A stretch of DNA of 64,000 bases from Coralliovum pocilloporae (GTDB lineage: Bacteria; Pseudomonadota; Alphaproteobacteria; Rhizobiales; Cohaesibacteraceae): NCBI RefSeq assembly GCF_030845175.1, contig NZ_CP132542.1:1895501-1959500 (forward strand), read 5' to 3'. Under the pieces are notes generated by a model. It was not told the origin of the DNA and made no database searches. It was given only the letters and a program-made list of their open reading frames with translations. Positions 44,967 through 55,348 of the stretch are shown here, in pieces (position 1 is the first letter of the stretch; each line of letters opens with the position of its first letter). The position numbers were made by a program, and so were the translations under genes.

Positions 44967-44996
44967 TGAGATGCCCCTGAAGTCCGTGTTTGCTCA

Positions 44997-45134
44997 GAAT
45001 CCTGCCCCGTCATGCCAAAATACATATGGCACGCTCTTTCAGAATCCGTTTATGGTAATGACTAGTCCGCCGCACGAGATGTAGTCGTTAACAATTTAGA
45101 AACTACTATATGCATCGACTCTCTGGCAAGAGTC
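44997..45134. promoter_or_regulatory. four GANTC methylation sites upstream of gcrA
   Basis: GAATC 44997-45001, GAATC 45042-45046, GACTC 45117-45121 and GAGTC 45130-45134 lie within 170 bp of the gcrA start. GANTC is the CcrM target and gcrA transcription is methylation-controlled in Caulobacter. They occupy the gcrA-proximal part of the 539-bp gcrA-argD gap. Confidence 0.6.
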
Positions 45135-45293
45135 GCCGTGCTGATTTCTGTTGATAGCGTCGATTTTATGACAGAAATCCGGCACTTGCTGCATCGCAGC
45201 GATGGGTGATCCTGATCCTCCGGCCTTGTCTGCCCTCGAAGCGCCGGGAAATGTTGACAATCCGGCGGATTTCGGAAATAAACGGTTTTCAGG

Positions 45294-45328
45294 AAATGCC
45301 GCCTGGAGTGCGGCATTTTTTGTTTTTC
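45294..45328 (+). terminator. orphan intrinsic terminator upstream of argD
   Basis: Stem AAATGCCGC (45294-45302) with GCGGCATTT (45310-45318), then TTTGTTTTT. It faces the plus strand, but no plus-strand gene precedes it; gcrA to the left runs the other way. It may end a small RNA starting in about 45130-45250, or be an argD leader attenuator. The rest of the gap to argD holds no recognisable gene. Confidence 0.7.
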
Positions 45329-45505
45329 TAGGCATTAAGTGAATAATCATCGGAAATATATAATTTTTCCGCAGATAATTCTCTTTTTGTTGAAGAGCTG
45401 ATATCCGGGTGCTCATTTTGCCTGACAGCGGGCAGGAGAGGTGTCCGGATAAGACCGTAACGGATCGGTTCAGACCGTCTGGACTGATAATGCAGGAAGA
45501 CGAAC

Positions 45506-46717
45506 ATGCAGACCTCGTCGCTCTATGGAACCTATGCGCGGGCCGACCTGGCCTTCGAAAGAGGTGAAGGTGCATGGCTGTATGATGAGGCGGGAAATGC
45601 CTATCTGGATTTTGCGGCTGGTATTGCCGTCAACTCAGTTGGCCATTCTCACCCCCATCTGGTTGAAGCACTGAAAGCCCAGGCTGAAAAGCTGTGGCAC
45701 GTGTCCAATATCTATGGCATTCCCGGCCAGGAGCGACTGGGGCGACGACTGTGTGAAGCAACCTTTGCTGACCGGGTCTTTTTCACCAATTCCGGCGCTG
45801 AAGCGCTGGAATGCGCGATCAAGACTGCGCGGCGCTGTTTCTACGACAGGGGTGAGGCAGATCGTTTCGAGATCATTACCTTTGAAGGCGCCTTTCACGG
45901 CCGGACACTGGGTACGATTGCTGCAGGCGGTAATGAGAAATATCTGGAGGGCTTTGGCCCGAAGGCTGATGGCTTTACCCAGATTGTTCATGGTGACCTG
46001 GATGTGGTGAAAAAGGCGGTGTCCGCCAGAACAGCAGCATTGCTGATTGAACCTATTCAGGGTGAGAGCGGAATTCGCTCAGCTGATCCGACTTTCCTGC
46101 GTGGATTGCGCCAGATTGCCGACGAGGCCGGTTGCCTGCTGATCTTTGATGAGGTCCAGACTGGTGTCGGGCGGACAGGTCGTCTGTTTGCCCATGAGCT
46201 GTTTGGTGTGGAGCCGGATATCATGGCAGTGGCCAAGGGAATTGGTGGCGGCTTCCCGCTCGGGGCCTGTCTGGCCAGGGAAAGTGTGGCTGCCGGCATG
46301 GTTCCGGGAACCCATGGGTCGACCTATGGCGGTAATCCACTTGCCGCCGCAGCCGGAAATGCGGTGCTGGATATCGTCCTTGAGGACGGTTTTCTGGATG
46401 AGGTTGCACGCAAGGGCCTGTTGCTGAAGCAGAAGATTGCAGCGCTTGTCGACCAGCACGGAGATATTTTCGAGCTGGTCCGTGGCGAAGGCCTGATGCT
46501 TGGCCTGAAGTGCAAGCCGCCGGTTGGTGATGTGCTTGCTGCGGTCCGTGAGCGCAAGTTCCTTGCTGCTGCTGCCGGAGACAATGTCCTCCGTCTCCTG
46601 CCACCGCTGGTCATCACCGAAGAGGACATGGATGCAGCCATTGAGCGTCTTTCCGCTGCTGCATCTGACCTTGAAGCAAAATTGAAGACAAAGACGACAG
46701 AAGGGCAGGCATCATGA
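45506..46717 (+). CDS. argD: acetylornithine aminotransferase
   Basis: 403-residue class III PLP aminotransferase that makes N-acetylornithine in arginine synthesis, and in many bacteria also acts in lysine synthesis (DapC role). Active-site features: [33 protein letters not shown], the Asp of [15 protein letters not shown], and the PLP Lys in [14 protein letters not shown]. Its stop overlaps the argF start by 4 bp (ATGA). The argD-argF-hslO order is widely conserved in alphaproteobacteria. Confidence 0.96.
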   Translation: MQTSSLYGTYARADLAFERGEGAWLYDEAGNAYLDFAAGIAVNSVGHSHPHLVEALKAQAEKLWHVSNIYGIPGQERLGRRLCEATFADRVFFTNSGAEALECAIKTARRCFYDRGEADRFEIITFEGAFHGRTLGTIAAGGNEKYLEGFGPKADGFTQIVHGDLDVVKKAVSARTAALLIEPIQGESGIRSADPTFLRGLRQIADEAGCLLIFDEVQTGVGRTGRLFAHELFGVEPDIMAVAKGIGGGFPLGACLARESVAAGMVPGTHGSTYGGNPLAAAAGNAVLDIVLEDGFLDEVARKGLLLKQKIAALVDQHGDIFELVRGEGLMLGLKCKPPVGDVLAAVRERKFLAAAAGDNVLRLLPPLVITEEDMDAAIERLSAAASDLEAKLKTKTTEGQAS

Positions 46718-47637
46718 CCGGCCGGAGCTTTATTGACTTAACGGATTTCTCCAGATCTGAGCTGAAAGCCATTCTCAAGGCCAGCCATGATATGAAGGCG
46801 GACAATCCCTGTGTGCGTGCTGGTCAGGGCCCTCTGGCTGGCAAGGTCCTGGCGATGATTTTCGACAAACCGTCGACCCGCACGCGAATTTCCTTTGATG
46901 TGGGCATGCGTCAGCTGGGTGGCGAAACCATTATGCTGACCGGAGCTGAAATGCAGCTTGGCCGCGGCGAGACCATCGCTGATACGGCGAAGGTTCTGTC
47001 TCGCTATGTGGATGCCATCATGATCCGGACCCTGAGCCACACGGATGTGCAGGAACTGTCCGAACATGCCACCGTGCCGGTGATCAACGGCCTGACCCGC
47101 TTTTCCCATCCATGTCAGATCATGGCTGACCTGATGACCTATGAAGAGCATAAGGGTGATATCGAAGGCCGCAAGGTGGCCTGGGTTGGCGACACCAACA
47201 ATGTGCTCGTATCCTGGATGCATGCAGCAGAACGGTTTGGCTTCAACCTTTCGGTTGCCACACCGCCGGAACTGAGCCCGGGAGACGAGATCAGGAGCTG
47301 GATCAATACCGCCAGTGCACCGGTGTCTCTGACCAGCGATGCCTATGAGGCGGTCGAGGGAGCGGATTGCATCATCACCGATACCTGGGTTTCCATGGGT
47401 GATGACGATGCGGAACGACGTCACAATCTGCTTATGCCCTATCAGGTCAACAGCCGCCTGATGGCAGAAGCCGACAAAGACGCCATCTTCATGCATTGCC
47501 TTCCGGCCCATCGTGACGAAGAAGTGACGACAGATGTGATGGATGGTCCCCAGTCCGTGGTCTTTGATGAAGCGGAAAATCGCCTACATGCACAGAAGGG
47601 CGTTCTGGCCTGGTGCTTTGGTGAGGTTGCCGTCTAA
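46714..47637 (+). CDS. argF: ornithine carbamoyltransferase
   Basis: 307-residue enzyme converting ornithine and carbamoyl phosphate to citrulline. The carbamoyl-phosphate site KPSTRTR, the HPCQ motif ([13 protein letters not shown]), the ornithine loop region DTWVSMGDD and the catalytic MHCLPAHR are all present. Length normal. Overlaps argD by 4 bp and hslO by 1 bp, giving a three-gene operon. Confidence 0.97.
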   Translation: MTGRSFIDLTDFSRSELKAILKASHDMKADNPCVRAGQGPLAGKVLAMIFDKPSTRTRISFDVGMRQLGGETIMLTGAEMQLGRGETIADTAKVLSRYVDAIMIRTLSHTDVQELSEHATVPVINGLTRFSHPCQIMADLMTYEEHKGDIEGRKVAWVGDTNNVLVSWMHAAERFGFNLSVATPPELSPGDEIRSWINTASAPVSLTSDAYEAVEGADCIITDTWVSMGDDDAERRHNLLMPYQVNSRLMAEADKDAIFMHCLPAHRDEEVTTDVMDGPQSVVFDEAENRLHAQKGVLAWCFGEVAV

Positions 47638-48632
47638 TGAGTTCTGAAGACACGATGGAAGCGTTGAGCGGTTTCTCTGAAACCGACGACCGGGTGTTGC
47701 CGTTTCAGGTTGCCCCGCTGGATGTACGTGGGCGCGCGGTCTATCTGGGCCCGGCCATCGACACGATCCTGTCCCGGCATAACTATCCCCGCTCGGTGTC
47801 AAAGCTTGTGGCCGAGGCAACTGTGCTGACGGCTCTTCTGGGCACGGCGCTGAAGTTTGATGGCCAGTTCATTCTGCAGACCCAGACGGATGGCCCCGTC
47901 AGTATGCTGGTGGTGGATTTCCGCAGCCCCGGAGATATCCGTGCCTGTGCCACATTCGACGCCGAGGCAGTGAAACAGGCCGAGGCTGAAGGGCTGCTCG
48001 GGCATGCGGATCTGATAGGCGATGGTGTTCTCGCCATGACAATCGACCAGGGCGCTCATATGCGGCGTTATCAGGGGATCGTCCCGCTGGAGAACATGAC
48101 GCTGGAAGATGCGACCCATCACTATTTCCAGCAGTCAGAACAGATCCCGACAGAGGTGCGGGTTTCTGTGGCTCAGGTCCAGACCCGGGGAGAAAACGGC
48201 GCTCAGCCCATGTGGCGGGCTGCCGGGATCATGGTTCAGTTCCTGCCGGAATCCGAGGAGCGCATGCGGCAGGCCGATTTGCCGGGCGGCGACAACCCGG
48301 ATGATGAGGCTGAAACCACGCGGTTTGATGAAGATGACGCATGGACAGAGGCCAAGGCCCTGCTGCGTACGGTCGAGGATCATGAACTCACAGAGCCGTC
48401 CGTAACCGCAGAACAGCTTCTCTACAGGCTCTATCATGAGCGCGGTGTCCACGTGTTCGACAGTCAGAAGCTGGTGGAACGTTGCGGTTGTTCGGAAGCA
48501 CGCATTCGCGATGTGCTGAGCCAGCTCAGTCCTGAAGAGATCGAGGACAGCATTGAAAACGGCGAAATCTCGGCCACATGTGAGTTCTGTTCCGTTCATT
48601 ATCGCTTTGATCCGTCCGAATTCCGCTCGTAA
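47637..48632 (+). CDS. hslO: redox-regulated chaperone Hsp33
   Basis: 331-residue Hsp33 holdase activated by oxidation. The C-terminal zinc/redox centre is complete: CGC (CxC, VERCGCSEARI) and CEFC (CxxC, ATCEFCSVHYRFD). The N-terminal substrate-binding domain includes GPVSMLVVDFRSPGDIRACA. About 30-40 residues longer than E. coli Hsp33, mostly an acidic insertion near GGDNPDDEAETTRFDEDD. It starts on the last base of the argF stop. Confidence 0.96.
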   Translation: MSSEDTMEALSGFSETDDRVLPFQVAPLDVRGRAVYLGPAIDTILSRHNYPRSVSKLVAEATVLTALLGTALKFDGQFILQTQTDGPVSMLVVDFRSPGDIRACATFDAEAVKQAEAEGLLGHADLIGDGVLAMTIDQGAHMRRYQGIVPLENMTLEDATHHYFQQSEQIPTEVRVSVAQVQTRGENGAQPMWRAAGIMVQFLPESEERMRQADLPGGDNPDDEAETTRFDEDDAWTEAKALLRTVEDHELTEPSVTAEQLLYRLYHERGVHVFDSQKLVERCGCSEARIRDVLSQLSPEEIEDSIENGEISATCEFCSVHYRFDPSEFRS

Positions 48633-48840
48633 CTGATCCGCACCACCTTATATGCATTATAAGAGACGAACCGCATCGGCACTCATGGCTTCTTCGGGAT
48701 TTCAGAAGGAACATGAACGGTTTGTAACTTGCCGCCTCTTGTCGCAGGCCAGATAATGGTCTGGTCCGATCGGGAGCCGGGCAAGCATCTGTGAAAATGC
48801 GTTGTTTGGCGGTATATGGCAGATTTGCTAGACTGACCGC
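48633..48840. other. intergenic region after hslO
   Basis: 208 bp before copy 2 of the two-hairpin repeat. No gene, RNA or clear terminator seen. The promoter of the RND efflux genes may lie here or beyond the repeat. Confidence 0.5.
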
Positions 48841-48946
48841 CACGGCGCACTCCTGAAAGGTTGAAAGACTTTTCAGACAAGAGTTCGCGCAAGATAGTGT
48901 TTTAAAACGCCGTCCACGCCTTTGGGTCAATGATGCGGCGCTTTAA
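48841..48946. repeat. two-hairpin dispersed repeat, copy 2 (diverged)
   Basis: The left half matches copies 1 and 3 (CTGAAAGG ... CTTTTCAG hairpin, then GAGTTCGCGC). The right half is different in sequence but keeps a hairpin, AAAACGCCG ... CGGCGCTTT, in the same place. It overlaps the first possible start codon of the following HlyD gene. Confidence 0.7.
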
Positions 48947-48965
48947 AATCAGGTGGCAGTTTGTG

Positions 48966-50342
48966 ATGGATGGCAGCATCGAAACGGAAGACGTGAAAAA
49001 TCCGGGAAGCCTGACGGGACGGTTTCTGAAAGCCTGCATACAGTTGAGTCTGATTGTTGGTGTCGGCTACGGGACCTATACGGGCATCGGCGCGCTGTTT
49101 GGCGAAGCAGACGGTGCGAGTGGATTCAAGCCGCGCGAGAAGGAATATACCGTTCAGACGCAGATTGCCGATCCGAAGGCTCTGCGGCAGGAAATTGGCG
49201 TGTTTGGCACGATCGTTGCCGGCCGTTCGGTTGAGCTGCGCGCGCTTGTTGGCGGGCCGGTTGTCAAGGTCAGCAGCAATCTGAAAGCGGGCTCTGTGGT
49301 CAGAAAGGGCGAAGTTCTCGCCGAGATTGATCCGTTCAATTTCAAGGGTGCTCTGTCTGAAGCTCGGGCCAATCTGGCTGAAGCCAAGGCAAGGCTTAAA
49401 GAAGCGCGTGCCCGGATTGACCTCGAAAACACCATGCTGCGACATGCACGCTCCCAGCTGGATCTGGCTGTTCGGGATGAAGAGCGCGCCCTGTCCCTTG
49501 TGGAGAATGGCACCGTCACCAGCCAGACGGTTGATACCCGCAGACTTGTCACCAGTCAGCGCCGTCAGGCCGTTGGTCAACGGGAACGAAATCTTGAAAT
49601 CGAAGCGGCCCGTGTGGGCCAGCAGCAAGCAGTGATCGCGCGTCTTGAATGGCAGGTCGAACGGGCCGAGCGAGATGTGGAGAACACGCGTCTTCGGGCT
49701 CCGTTCGATGCGGTTGTGATGACCGAGACCGTCGAGCCGGGTCGGATGCTCTCCGTCAATGATGTGGTCACCTCTCTCTATGATATCGGTTCTCTCGAAG
49801 TGCGGTTTACGCTCTCGGATGCACAATTTGGCCGGATATCAAAAGATGACCGCCCGCTGATTGGGCGTGCCGTTGATCTCAAATGGCGGCTTGGTGACGA
49901 GCTTTACAGCCGCAAGGCGGTGATTGACCGGGTTGGCGCTGAAGTGGCTTCAGATCGTGGCGGTGTGGATGTGTTCGCCCGTCTTGAAGATGGAGCAAAA
50001 CCATCGAGTATCCGCCCGGGCGCATTCGTCGAGTTGCAGATCCCGGGACATCGTGTTCTGAACGCGGTGCGCGTGCCGGAAGCCGCTGTCTATGGCGGCA
50101 ATCAGGTCTTTATCATCAAGGACAATCGCCTGAAGTCTGTGTCGGTCAGTCTGGCGGGCTTTGAAGGCGAGCAGGCTATCATTCAGGGTGGTCTGAAGAA
50201 GGGCGACGAGATTGTCGTCAACCGTCTGTCCCGCGCTGGAGATGGCCTTCTGGTTATCCGGGAAGGCGAGGCGTCGAAAACGTCTGATGAGGATGACAGC
50301 TCAGACAAGATTGCCGAGCTGAAACCGTCCGGTCACCCTTGA
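48966..50342 (+). CDS. RND efflux periplasmic adaptor (HlyD/MFP family)
   Basis: 458-residue membrane-fusion protein linking the RND pump to an outer-membrane channel. N-terminal membrane anchor about 22-43 (FLKACIQLSLIVGVGYG), a lipoyl/barrel-sandwich half, a long alpha-helical hairpin (about 125-215, rich in Glu/Arg) and beta-barrel and membrane-proximal domains. The ATG at 48966 (MDGSIETEDVKN, AGGTGG upstream) is chosen; an ATG at 48930 falls in the dispersed repeat. The permease follows 13 bp later. Confidence 0.9.
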   Translation: MDGSIETEDVKNPGSLTGRFLKACIQLSLIVGVGYGTYTGIGALFGEADGASGFKPREKEYTVQTQIADPKALRQEIGVFGTIVAGRSVELRALVGGPVVKVSSNLKAGSVVRKGEVLAEIDPFNFKGALSEARANLAEAKARLKEARARIDLENTMLRHARSQLDLAVRDEERALSLVENGTVTSQTVDTRRLVTSQRRQAVGQRERNLEIEAARVGQQQAVIARLEWQVERAERDVENTRLRAPFDAVVMTETVEPGRMLSVNDVVTSLYDIGSLEVRFTLSDAQFGRISKDDRPLIGRAVDLKWRLGDELYSRKAVIDRVGAEVASDRGGVDVFARLEDGAKPSSIRPGAFVELQIPGHRVLNAVRVPEAAVYGGNQVFIIKDNRLKSVSVSLAGFEGEQAIIQGGLKKGDEIVVNRLSRAGDGLLVIREGEASKTSDEDDSSDKIAELKPSGHP

Positions 50343-50355
50343 GGTCAGGTCGCCC

Positions 50356-53300
50356 ATGAACCCGTCGGAGCATCGCCAATCGCTGATCCGCACCTTTGTG
50401 CGGCATCGTAATGCTGCCAATCTTCTGATGGTGCTGATGCTGATTTTCGGTGCCTTCGGCATTCTCAAGCTCAATACCCAGTTCTTCCCGACTGTAGCCA
50501 GCAATATCATTACCGTTGTTGTTTCCTGGCCGGGGGCCAGTGCGGAAGATGTGGAAACCAATCTTCTTGCCGCGATTGAGCCGGAGGTCCGGTTCCTTGA
50601 CGGGGTAGATGAAGTTATTTCCAGTGCCCGCGAAGGCGGAGCCGATGTCAGTATCGAATTTGTGCGCGGCGCGGATATGCAGAAGGCGCTGTCCGACGTG
50701 GAAGCTGCCGTTTCGGCGCTGACAACATTGCCCGAGGAGGCGGAAACGCCGAGTGTTTCACGCAGATTGTCCCGTGAGCGTGTGGCGAGACTGTCTGTAG
50801 CCGGGCCTTTCTCGGAAGCGGCCTTGCGGGAATATGCAAAAGAGTTGCGCGATGCCCTGCTGACCGCAGGCGTGGACGCTGTGACATTTGAAGGTCTGCG
50901 TGAGCAGGAAATCCGCGTGACCATTCCTGAATGGCAATTGCGCCGGTTTGGCCTCACCGTCAACGATGTTTCAGAAAGAGTGGCAGCGGCCAGTCGGGAT
51001 ATCCCGTCCGGGACACTTGATGGTGCCGTGGACAAACAGGTCCGTGCACTGGCACAGGACGAGACGGAATTCGGCATCCGGGATATCGAAATCCTCACCT
51101 TGCCATCGGGAGAACGGGTCCGGTTGCGAGATATTGCCTCTGTGGATGTGGATCATGATCGGGATGGAATTCTGTCATTTATTGACAGAAAGCCGGCAAT
51201 TGAGCTGACCATCCTGCGGTCTGTCGACAGTGACATGATCGAGACGTCGGAGATCGTTGATCGGGTTCTGGCGCAGTTGACGCCAACCTTTCCGCCAACG
51301 CTTGAAGTCAAGAAATACGGTGTTCGTGCAGACCGGGTTCAGGCGCGGATCAACCTGCTGCTGTTCAACGGCCTCTCCGGCCTGGTGCTTGTGGTCACCA
51401 TCCTGTTTATCTTCCTCAATGCACGGATTGCCTTCTGGGTTGCGGCGGGCATTCCGGTCGCCCTGATGGCAACGCTTGGGATCATGTGGCTGAGCGGCCA
51501 GACACTTAATATGATCTCGTTGTTTGCCCTGATCATGACACTGGGCATCATTGTTGATGATGCCATTGTGGTGGGCGAGCATACAGCGACGCGACTGGCT
51601 ATGGGGGACAGCCCGGCCATGGCAGCGGAGAACGGTGCCGGTCGCATGATTGCCCCAGTGGTTGCTGCCAGCCTCACCACCATGGCGGCCTTCATGCCGA
51701 TCCTGCTTGTGGAAGGGCGCATTGGCGACTTCATGAGTGCCTTGCCGCTTGTGGTCATTGCGGTGCTTATTGCCAGTATCATCGAGTGCTTTCTGATCCT
51801 GCCAGGCCATCTGCGCCATGCCCGGGACGAGCGGCTGAATATTGTCATTCTGACTGCCCTGCTCTCAGCGGGACTTGCCGCGTCTCTGGCGGTTGGTCAC
51901 CGGCTTGTGGAAGCCGGCGCGTTCAGTGCCTGGCTGGACTATTTCACAGCCGCAGCTGCAGCCTTGCCTCTCTGGATCTGGGTGGGCCTGGCCGCTGCTG
52001 CCATCCTCATTGGCCTGATGATCAGACGCGGCTTCCGCCAGAGCTTTGACCAGGCCTTTGAGTGGTTCAAGATGAACCCGTTCAACTGGTTCGTATCCTG
52101 GGCTTATGACTTCCGTTATCTCACGGTTGTTGTGGCTTTTGCTGTTTTTGCACTGACCCTGGCATTCTACATGTCTGGCCGGGTCGGGTTCTCCTTCCTT
52201 CCGTCTCCGGAGCCTGAGAGCATCCGCGCCTCTCTGGTCTTTGCGTCCGGCACCCCGCGTGATGCTGTTGTCGATGCGGTTGAGAAGGTAGAGGACAGTC
52301 TGAGGGGCGTTGAGACGGAGCTGGGACAGGGTGAACCTCTGATCATCTCAAGCTTTTCCGTCGTTGGGAAATCGGGTCGGGGGCGGGGCGACAATCTGGC
52401 ATCCATCGATGTGGAACTGACGGCATCCGAAGAGCGATCCGTGCGAACGGAGCCGATCATTCAGGCCTGGCGCAAGGCTGTGCCGAAGCTTGCCGGGCTG
52501 GAACGGTCCGCCATTTTCGCCATTCGCGGTGGCGGTGGTCGCAGTGGTGATACATCCCTTGAAATCCGCCTGCAGGGTCAAAGGGCAGCCAATCTCAAAG
52601 AGGCTGCGCTTGAGTTGCGCAATATTCTGGCAGGTATCCCCGGCCTCTCCTCCTTTGCCGACGACCTGCCTTACGGGCGACCGGAATGGGTAATGGAATT
52701 GACCGATCGCGGTCGGGCGCTCGGCTTCACCATTGACCAGGTCGGGCGGCAGGTTCGCGATGTTTTTGAAGGCCGGATTGCACGCAGGCTGTCGGCCGGT
52801 GATGAGGAAATCCGTGTTCGCGTGGAGCGCGAAGCGCGCGAACGTGGCAGTGGAGCCCTGTTCAATCTTGAACTCAGAAGCCCGACAGGTGTTTTTGTTC
52901 CACTGGCTGAAGTGGTCAGTTTTGAAGAAAAGCGCGGCTTCACCTCAATCCAGCATTATGACGGCAAGACAACGGTAATTGTAACCGCCGATGTGGACTT
53001 TGACGTTGTCACAGAAGAGGTTCTGGCGGCGCAGCTGGCCGCTGATGTCATGCCGCAACTGGCTAGCAAATATGGCATCTCTTATGAGTTCGGCGGTGAG
53101 ACCGAGCAACGGGAAGATGCTCTTGTCGATCTGCGCTATGGATCGATTGTGGCGCTGGCCCTGATGTACATCATTCTGGCGTGGGTATTTGCCAGTTACT
53201 GGCGACCGCTTGCGGTGATGATGATCATTCCTTTCGGCATTGTTGGAGCCATCTGGGGTCATTACCTGATGGATTTCAAGCTCAGTATCCTGAGCCTGTT

Positions 53301-53700
53301 CGGCCTGATGGGCCTGGCCGGTATTCTGGTCAATGACTCGCTTATTCTGGTGAGCAGGCTGGATGAACGGCTCGGCTTTGGAGAAACTCTTCGGGCCGCG
53401 GCTATTGGCGCGAGCCGTGATCGCCTGAGAGCTGTTCTGCTGACATCCCTCACCACAATGGGCGGTCTGACGCCGCTTCTGTTCGAGAAGAGCCTTCAGG
53501 CCCAGTTCCTTCTGCCCATGGCTATTACCATTGTCTTTGGTATCGGCTGTGCCACGATTTTCGTGCTGTTCCTTATTCCGGCACTGGTGGGCATCGGCGG
53601 TGATATCTCATCCGGTGCCCGCTGGGTGATCGGCAGCAGCAGGAAAGCGTCTGATCTTAAGCCCGCCAGAAGCGTGGAAGAAACAACACCAGCACAGTAA
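50356..53700 (+). CDS. RND efflux permease (HAE-1/AcrB-like)
   Basis: 1114-residue inner-membrane pump of the RND superfamily, with an N-terminal TM helix (about 25-42), two large periplasmic loops and twelve TM segments in two halves. The proton-relay pair is present in TM4 (GIIVDDAIVVGEHTATRLA). The second half repeats the same fold (GIVGAIWGHYLMD...GLMGLAGILVNDSLILVSRL). An extra hydrophobic insert lies near residues 485-560. Substrate unknown. No regulator or outer-membrane factor is adjacent. Its end overlaps trkH by 44 bp, tail to tail. Confidence 0.93.
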   Translation: MNPSEHRQSLIRTFVRHRNAANLLMVLMLIFGAFGILKLNTQFFPTVASNIITVVVSWPGASAEDVETNLLAAIEPEVRFLDGVDEVISSAREGGADVSIEFVRGADMQKALSDVEAAVSALTTLPEEAETPSVSRRLSRERVARLSVAGPFSEAALREYAKELRDALLTAGVDAVTFEGLREQEIRVTIPEWQLRRFGLTVNDVSERVAAASRDIPSGTLDGAVDKQVRALAQDETEFGIRDIEILTLPSGERVRLRDIASVDVDHDRDGILSFIDRKPAIELTILRSVDSDMIETSEIVDRVLAQLTPTFPPTLEVKKYGVRADRVQARINLLLFNGLSGLVLVVTILFIFLNARIAFWVAAGIPVALMATLGIMWLSGQTLNMISLFALIMTLGIIVDDAIVVGEHTATRLAMGDSPAMAAENGAGRMIAPVVAASLTTMAAFMPILLVEGRIGDFMSALPLVVIAVLIASIIECFLILPGHLRHARDERLNIVILTALLSAGLAASLAVGHRLVEAGAFSAWLDYFTAAAAALPLWIWVGLAAAAILIGLMIRRGFRQSFDQAFEWFKMNPFNWFVSWAYDFRYLTVVVAFAVFALTLAFYMSGRVGFSFLPSPEPESIRASLVFASGTPRDAVVDAVEKVEDSLRGVETELGQGEPLIISSFSVVGKSGRGRGDNLASIDVELTASEERSVRTEPIIQAWRKAVPKLAGLERSAIFAIRGGGGRSGDTSLEIRLQGQRAANLKEAALELRNILAGIPGLSSFADDLPYGRPEWVMELTDRGRALGFTIDQVGRQVRDVFEGRIARRLSAGDEEIRVRVEREARERGSGALFNLELRSPTGVFVPLAEVVSFEEKRGFTSIQHYDGKTTVIVTADVDFDVVTEEVLAAQLAADVMPQLASKYGISYEFGGETEQREDALVDLRYGSIVALALMYIILAWVFASYWRPLAVMMIIPFGIVGAIWGHYLMDFKLSILSLFGLMGLAGILVNDSLILVSRLDERLGFGETLRAAAIGASRDRLRAVLLTSLTTMGGLTPLLFEKSLQAQFLLPMAITIVFGIGCATIFVLFLIPALVGIGGDISSGARWVIGSSRKASDLKPARSVEETTPAQ

Positions 53701-55105
53701 AGAGCTCAAGCCGTCCCATCAGCATGCCAGCGGTAAGCAGCCACTTGGCGGTGTCGTTCAACGGCTTGAAATTTCCTGATGGTCCGATGATATCTCCGAG
53801 CCCGGGCCCCACGTTGGAAATGGCGGTTGCCGCGCCTGAGATGGCAGTCAGGTCGTCAAGTCCGGTAAAACTCAAAGCGACCGCAAGAACCGCCACGCTG
53901 CACAGATAGAGGAAGAAGAAGCTCATCACGGCGCCGGAGACGGAATCCGGCAGCTTGCGGCCATTGAAGCGGGTGACAAAAATGCCGTTGGGATAGACGA
54001 TCCGGCTGAGATGCTGGCGCACATTCTGATAGAGCACCTGAAAGCGGAAGATCTTGATGCCGCAGGATGTTGAGCCAGCGCAGCCGCCGATAAACATGAT
54101 GACAAAGAAGAACGTGACCGCAAAAGGCCCCCAGGCACCGTAGTCGGTGGTCGCATAGCCGGTGCCTGTCATGATCGAGATGACATTGAACGCCGCATAG
54201 CGCAGGCCTTCAATACCGGGATTGAACCCGCGCGCATGTTCATAGATCCAGGCAACCAGAACCAGGGCAAAAACGGTCAGCATGAAGGCTTTCACCTGGC
54301 TGTCACGCCACAGGATGCTGGTCCGTCCCTGAACCGCCTGCACATAAAGGAGAAAGGGCAGGGATCCGGCCAGCATGAAGGTGATGCCGATCATGTCAAT
54401 CGCCGCACTGTCGAAATGACCGATAGAGCCGTCCTTGGTGGAAAAGCCCCCGGTTGCTACCGTGGTCATGGCATGGATCAGCGCGTCGGTCATGCGCATT
54501 CCGGCAGCCCAATAGGCAATCATGCAGAGCGTCGTGAAGATCAGATAGATCATCGTCATGGAGCCGGAGATCTGCGTCGCACGCGGCAAGATTTTATCCG
54601 GTGTTTCAAAGGCTTCCACCTTGAACAACTGCATGCCACCGATCTGCAGCATAGGCAGAACAGCAACCGCCATGACGATAATACCGAGACCGCCCAGCCA
54701 TTGTTGCAGACCGCGCCAGAACAGGATGCCCGGCGGGGCATTGTCCAGCCCGACAATAACCGTCGCGCCTGTGGTTGTGAGCCCGGACATGGATTCAAAA
54801 ACAGCATCCGTTATGCTTGGCACAACACCGGACAGGTAGAACGGAATGGCTCCAAAACCCACCAGAGAAACCCAGGCGGCTACCGTCATGATGAAGGCCT
54901 GGCGCAGGTTCATCTGACCGGCAGACCCCTGAGCAGAGAGAAACAGCATGCTGCCCGTCAGCATGGTGAACAGTGAACTGGCGACAAAAACCTGCCAGTG
55001 CGGATTGCCAAGCAGGATGTCGAGCAGAGCAGGTGCCAGCATGGCCGCACCCAGACCGGTGGTCAGGGCTCCGACAATCAAGGTGATGGGACGTGGATCA
55101 ATCAC
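53657..55105 (-). CDS. trkH: Trk-type potassium uptake permease
   Basis: 482-residue TrkH/KtrB-family K+ transporter with four M1-P-M2 repeats. Selectivity-filter-like P loops are visible (SGLTTTGATV, TTVATGGFSTKDG, MTGTGYATTDYG, ATAISNVGPGLG), each with the conserved Gly. Works with a cytoplasmic TrkA, not in the window. Overlaps the end of the RND permease by 44 bp. Length and P-loop order normal. Confidence 0.95.
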   Translation of the reverse strand: MIDPRPITLIVGALTTGLGAAMLAPALLDILLGNPHWQVFVASSLFTMLTGSMLFLSAQGSAGQMNLRQAFIMTVAAWVSLVGFGAIPFYLSGVVPSITDAVFESMSGLTTTGATVIVGLDNAPPGILFWRGLQQWLGGLGIIVMAVAVLPMLQIGGMQLFKVEAFETPDKILPRATQISGSMTMIYLIFTTLCMIAYWAAGMRMTDALIHAMTTVATGGFSTKDGSIGHFDSAAIDMIGITFMLAGSLPFLLYVQAVQGRTSILWRDSQVKAFMLTVFALVLVAWIYEHARGFNPGIEGLRYAAFNVISIMTGTGYATTDYGAWGPFAVTFFFVIMFIGGCAGSTSCGIKIFRFQVLYQNVRQHLSRIVYPNGIFVTRFNGRKLPDSVSGAVMSFFFLYLCSVAVLAVALSFTGLDDLTAISGAATAISNVGPGLGDIIGPSGNFKPLNDTAKWLLTAGMLMGRLELFTVLVLFLPRFWRA

Positions 55106-55348
55106 GCAGCCGCTTCCTGCAAGGTAAATGGTCGCCGGACTTTATGAGCCTATGTGCCAATCCGCAATGGAAACTTGCAGCCCCGATAACAGGTATGACA
55201 GCACGGATGGCGGCTGTACATGACAGCTCTGCGATTGCCGCTTACACTTCCGAGTGTGATTCCGCTGGCCCGATTGCTGCTGTCTGAATTCCGCTACGCT
55301 GTTTCAGAGAGGCGTAATCTGCCGGGGATTGCGAGGGAGAAGGGGGAA

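Noticed and set aside
45340..45400. Possible ARG box before argD (GTGAATAATCAT type)
   Set aside because: Only one poor half-site of the enterobacterial ArgR pattern, and alphaproteobacterial arginine control is not known to use it.
54236..54976. 246-codon plus-strand open frame opposite trkH
   Set aside because: His/Gln/Gly-rich shadow of a membrane protein gene.
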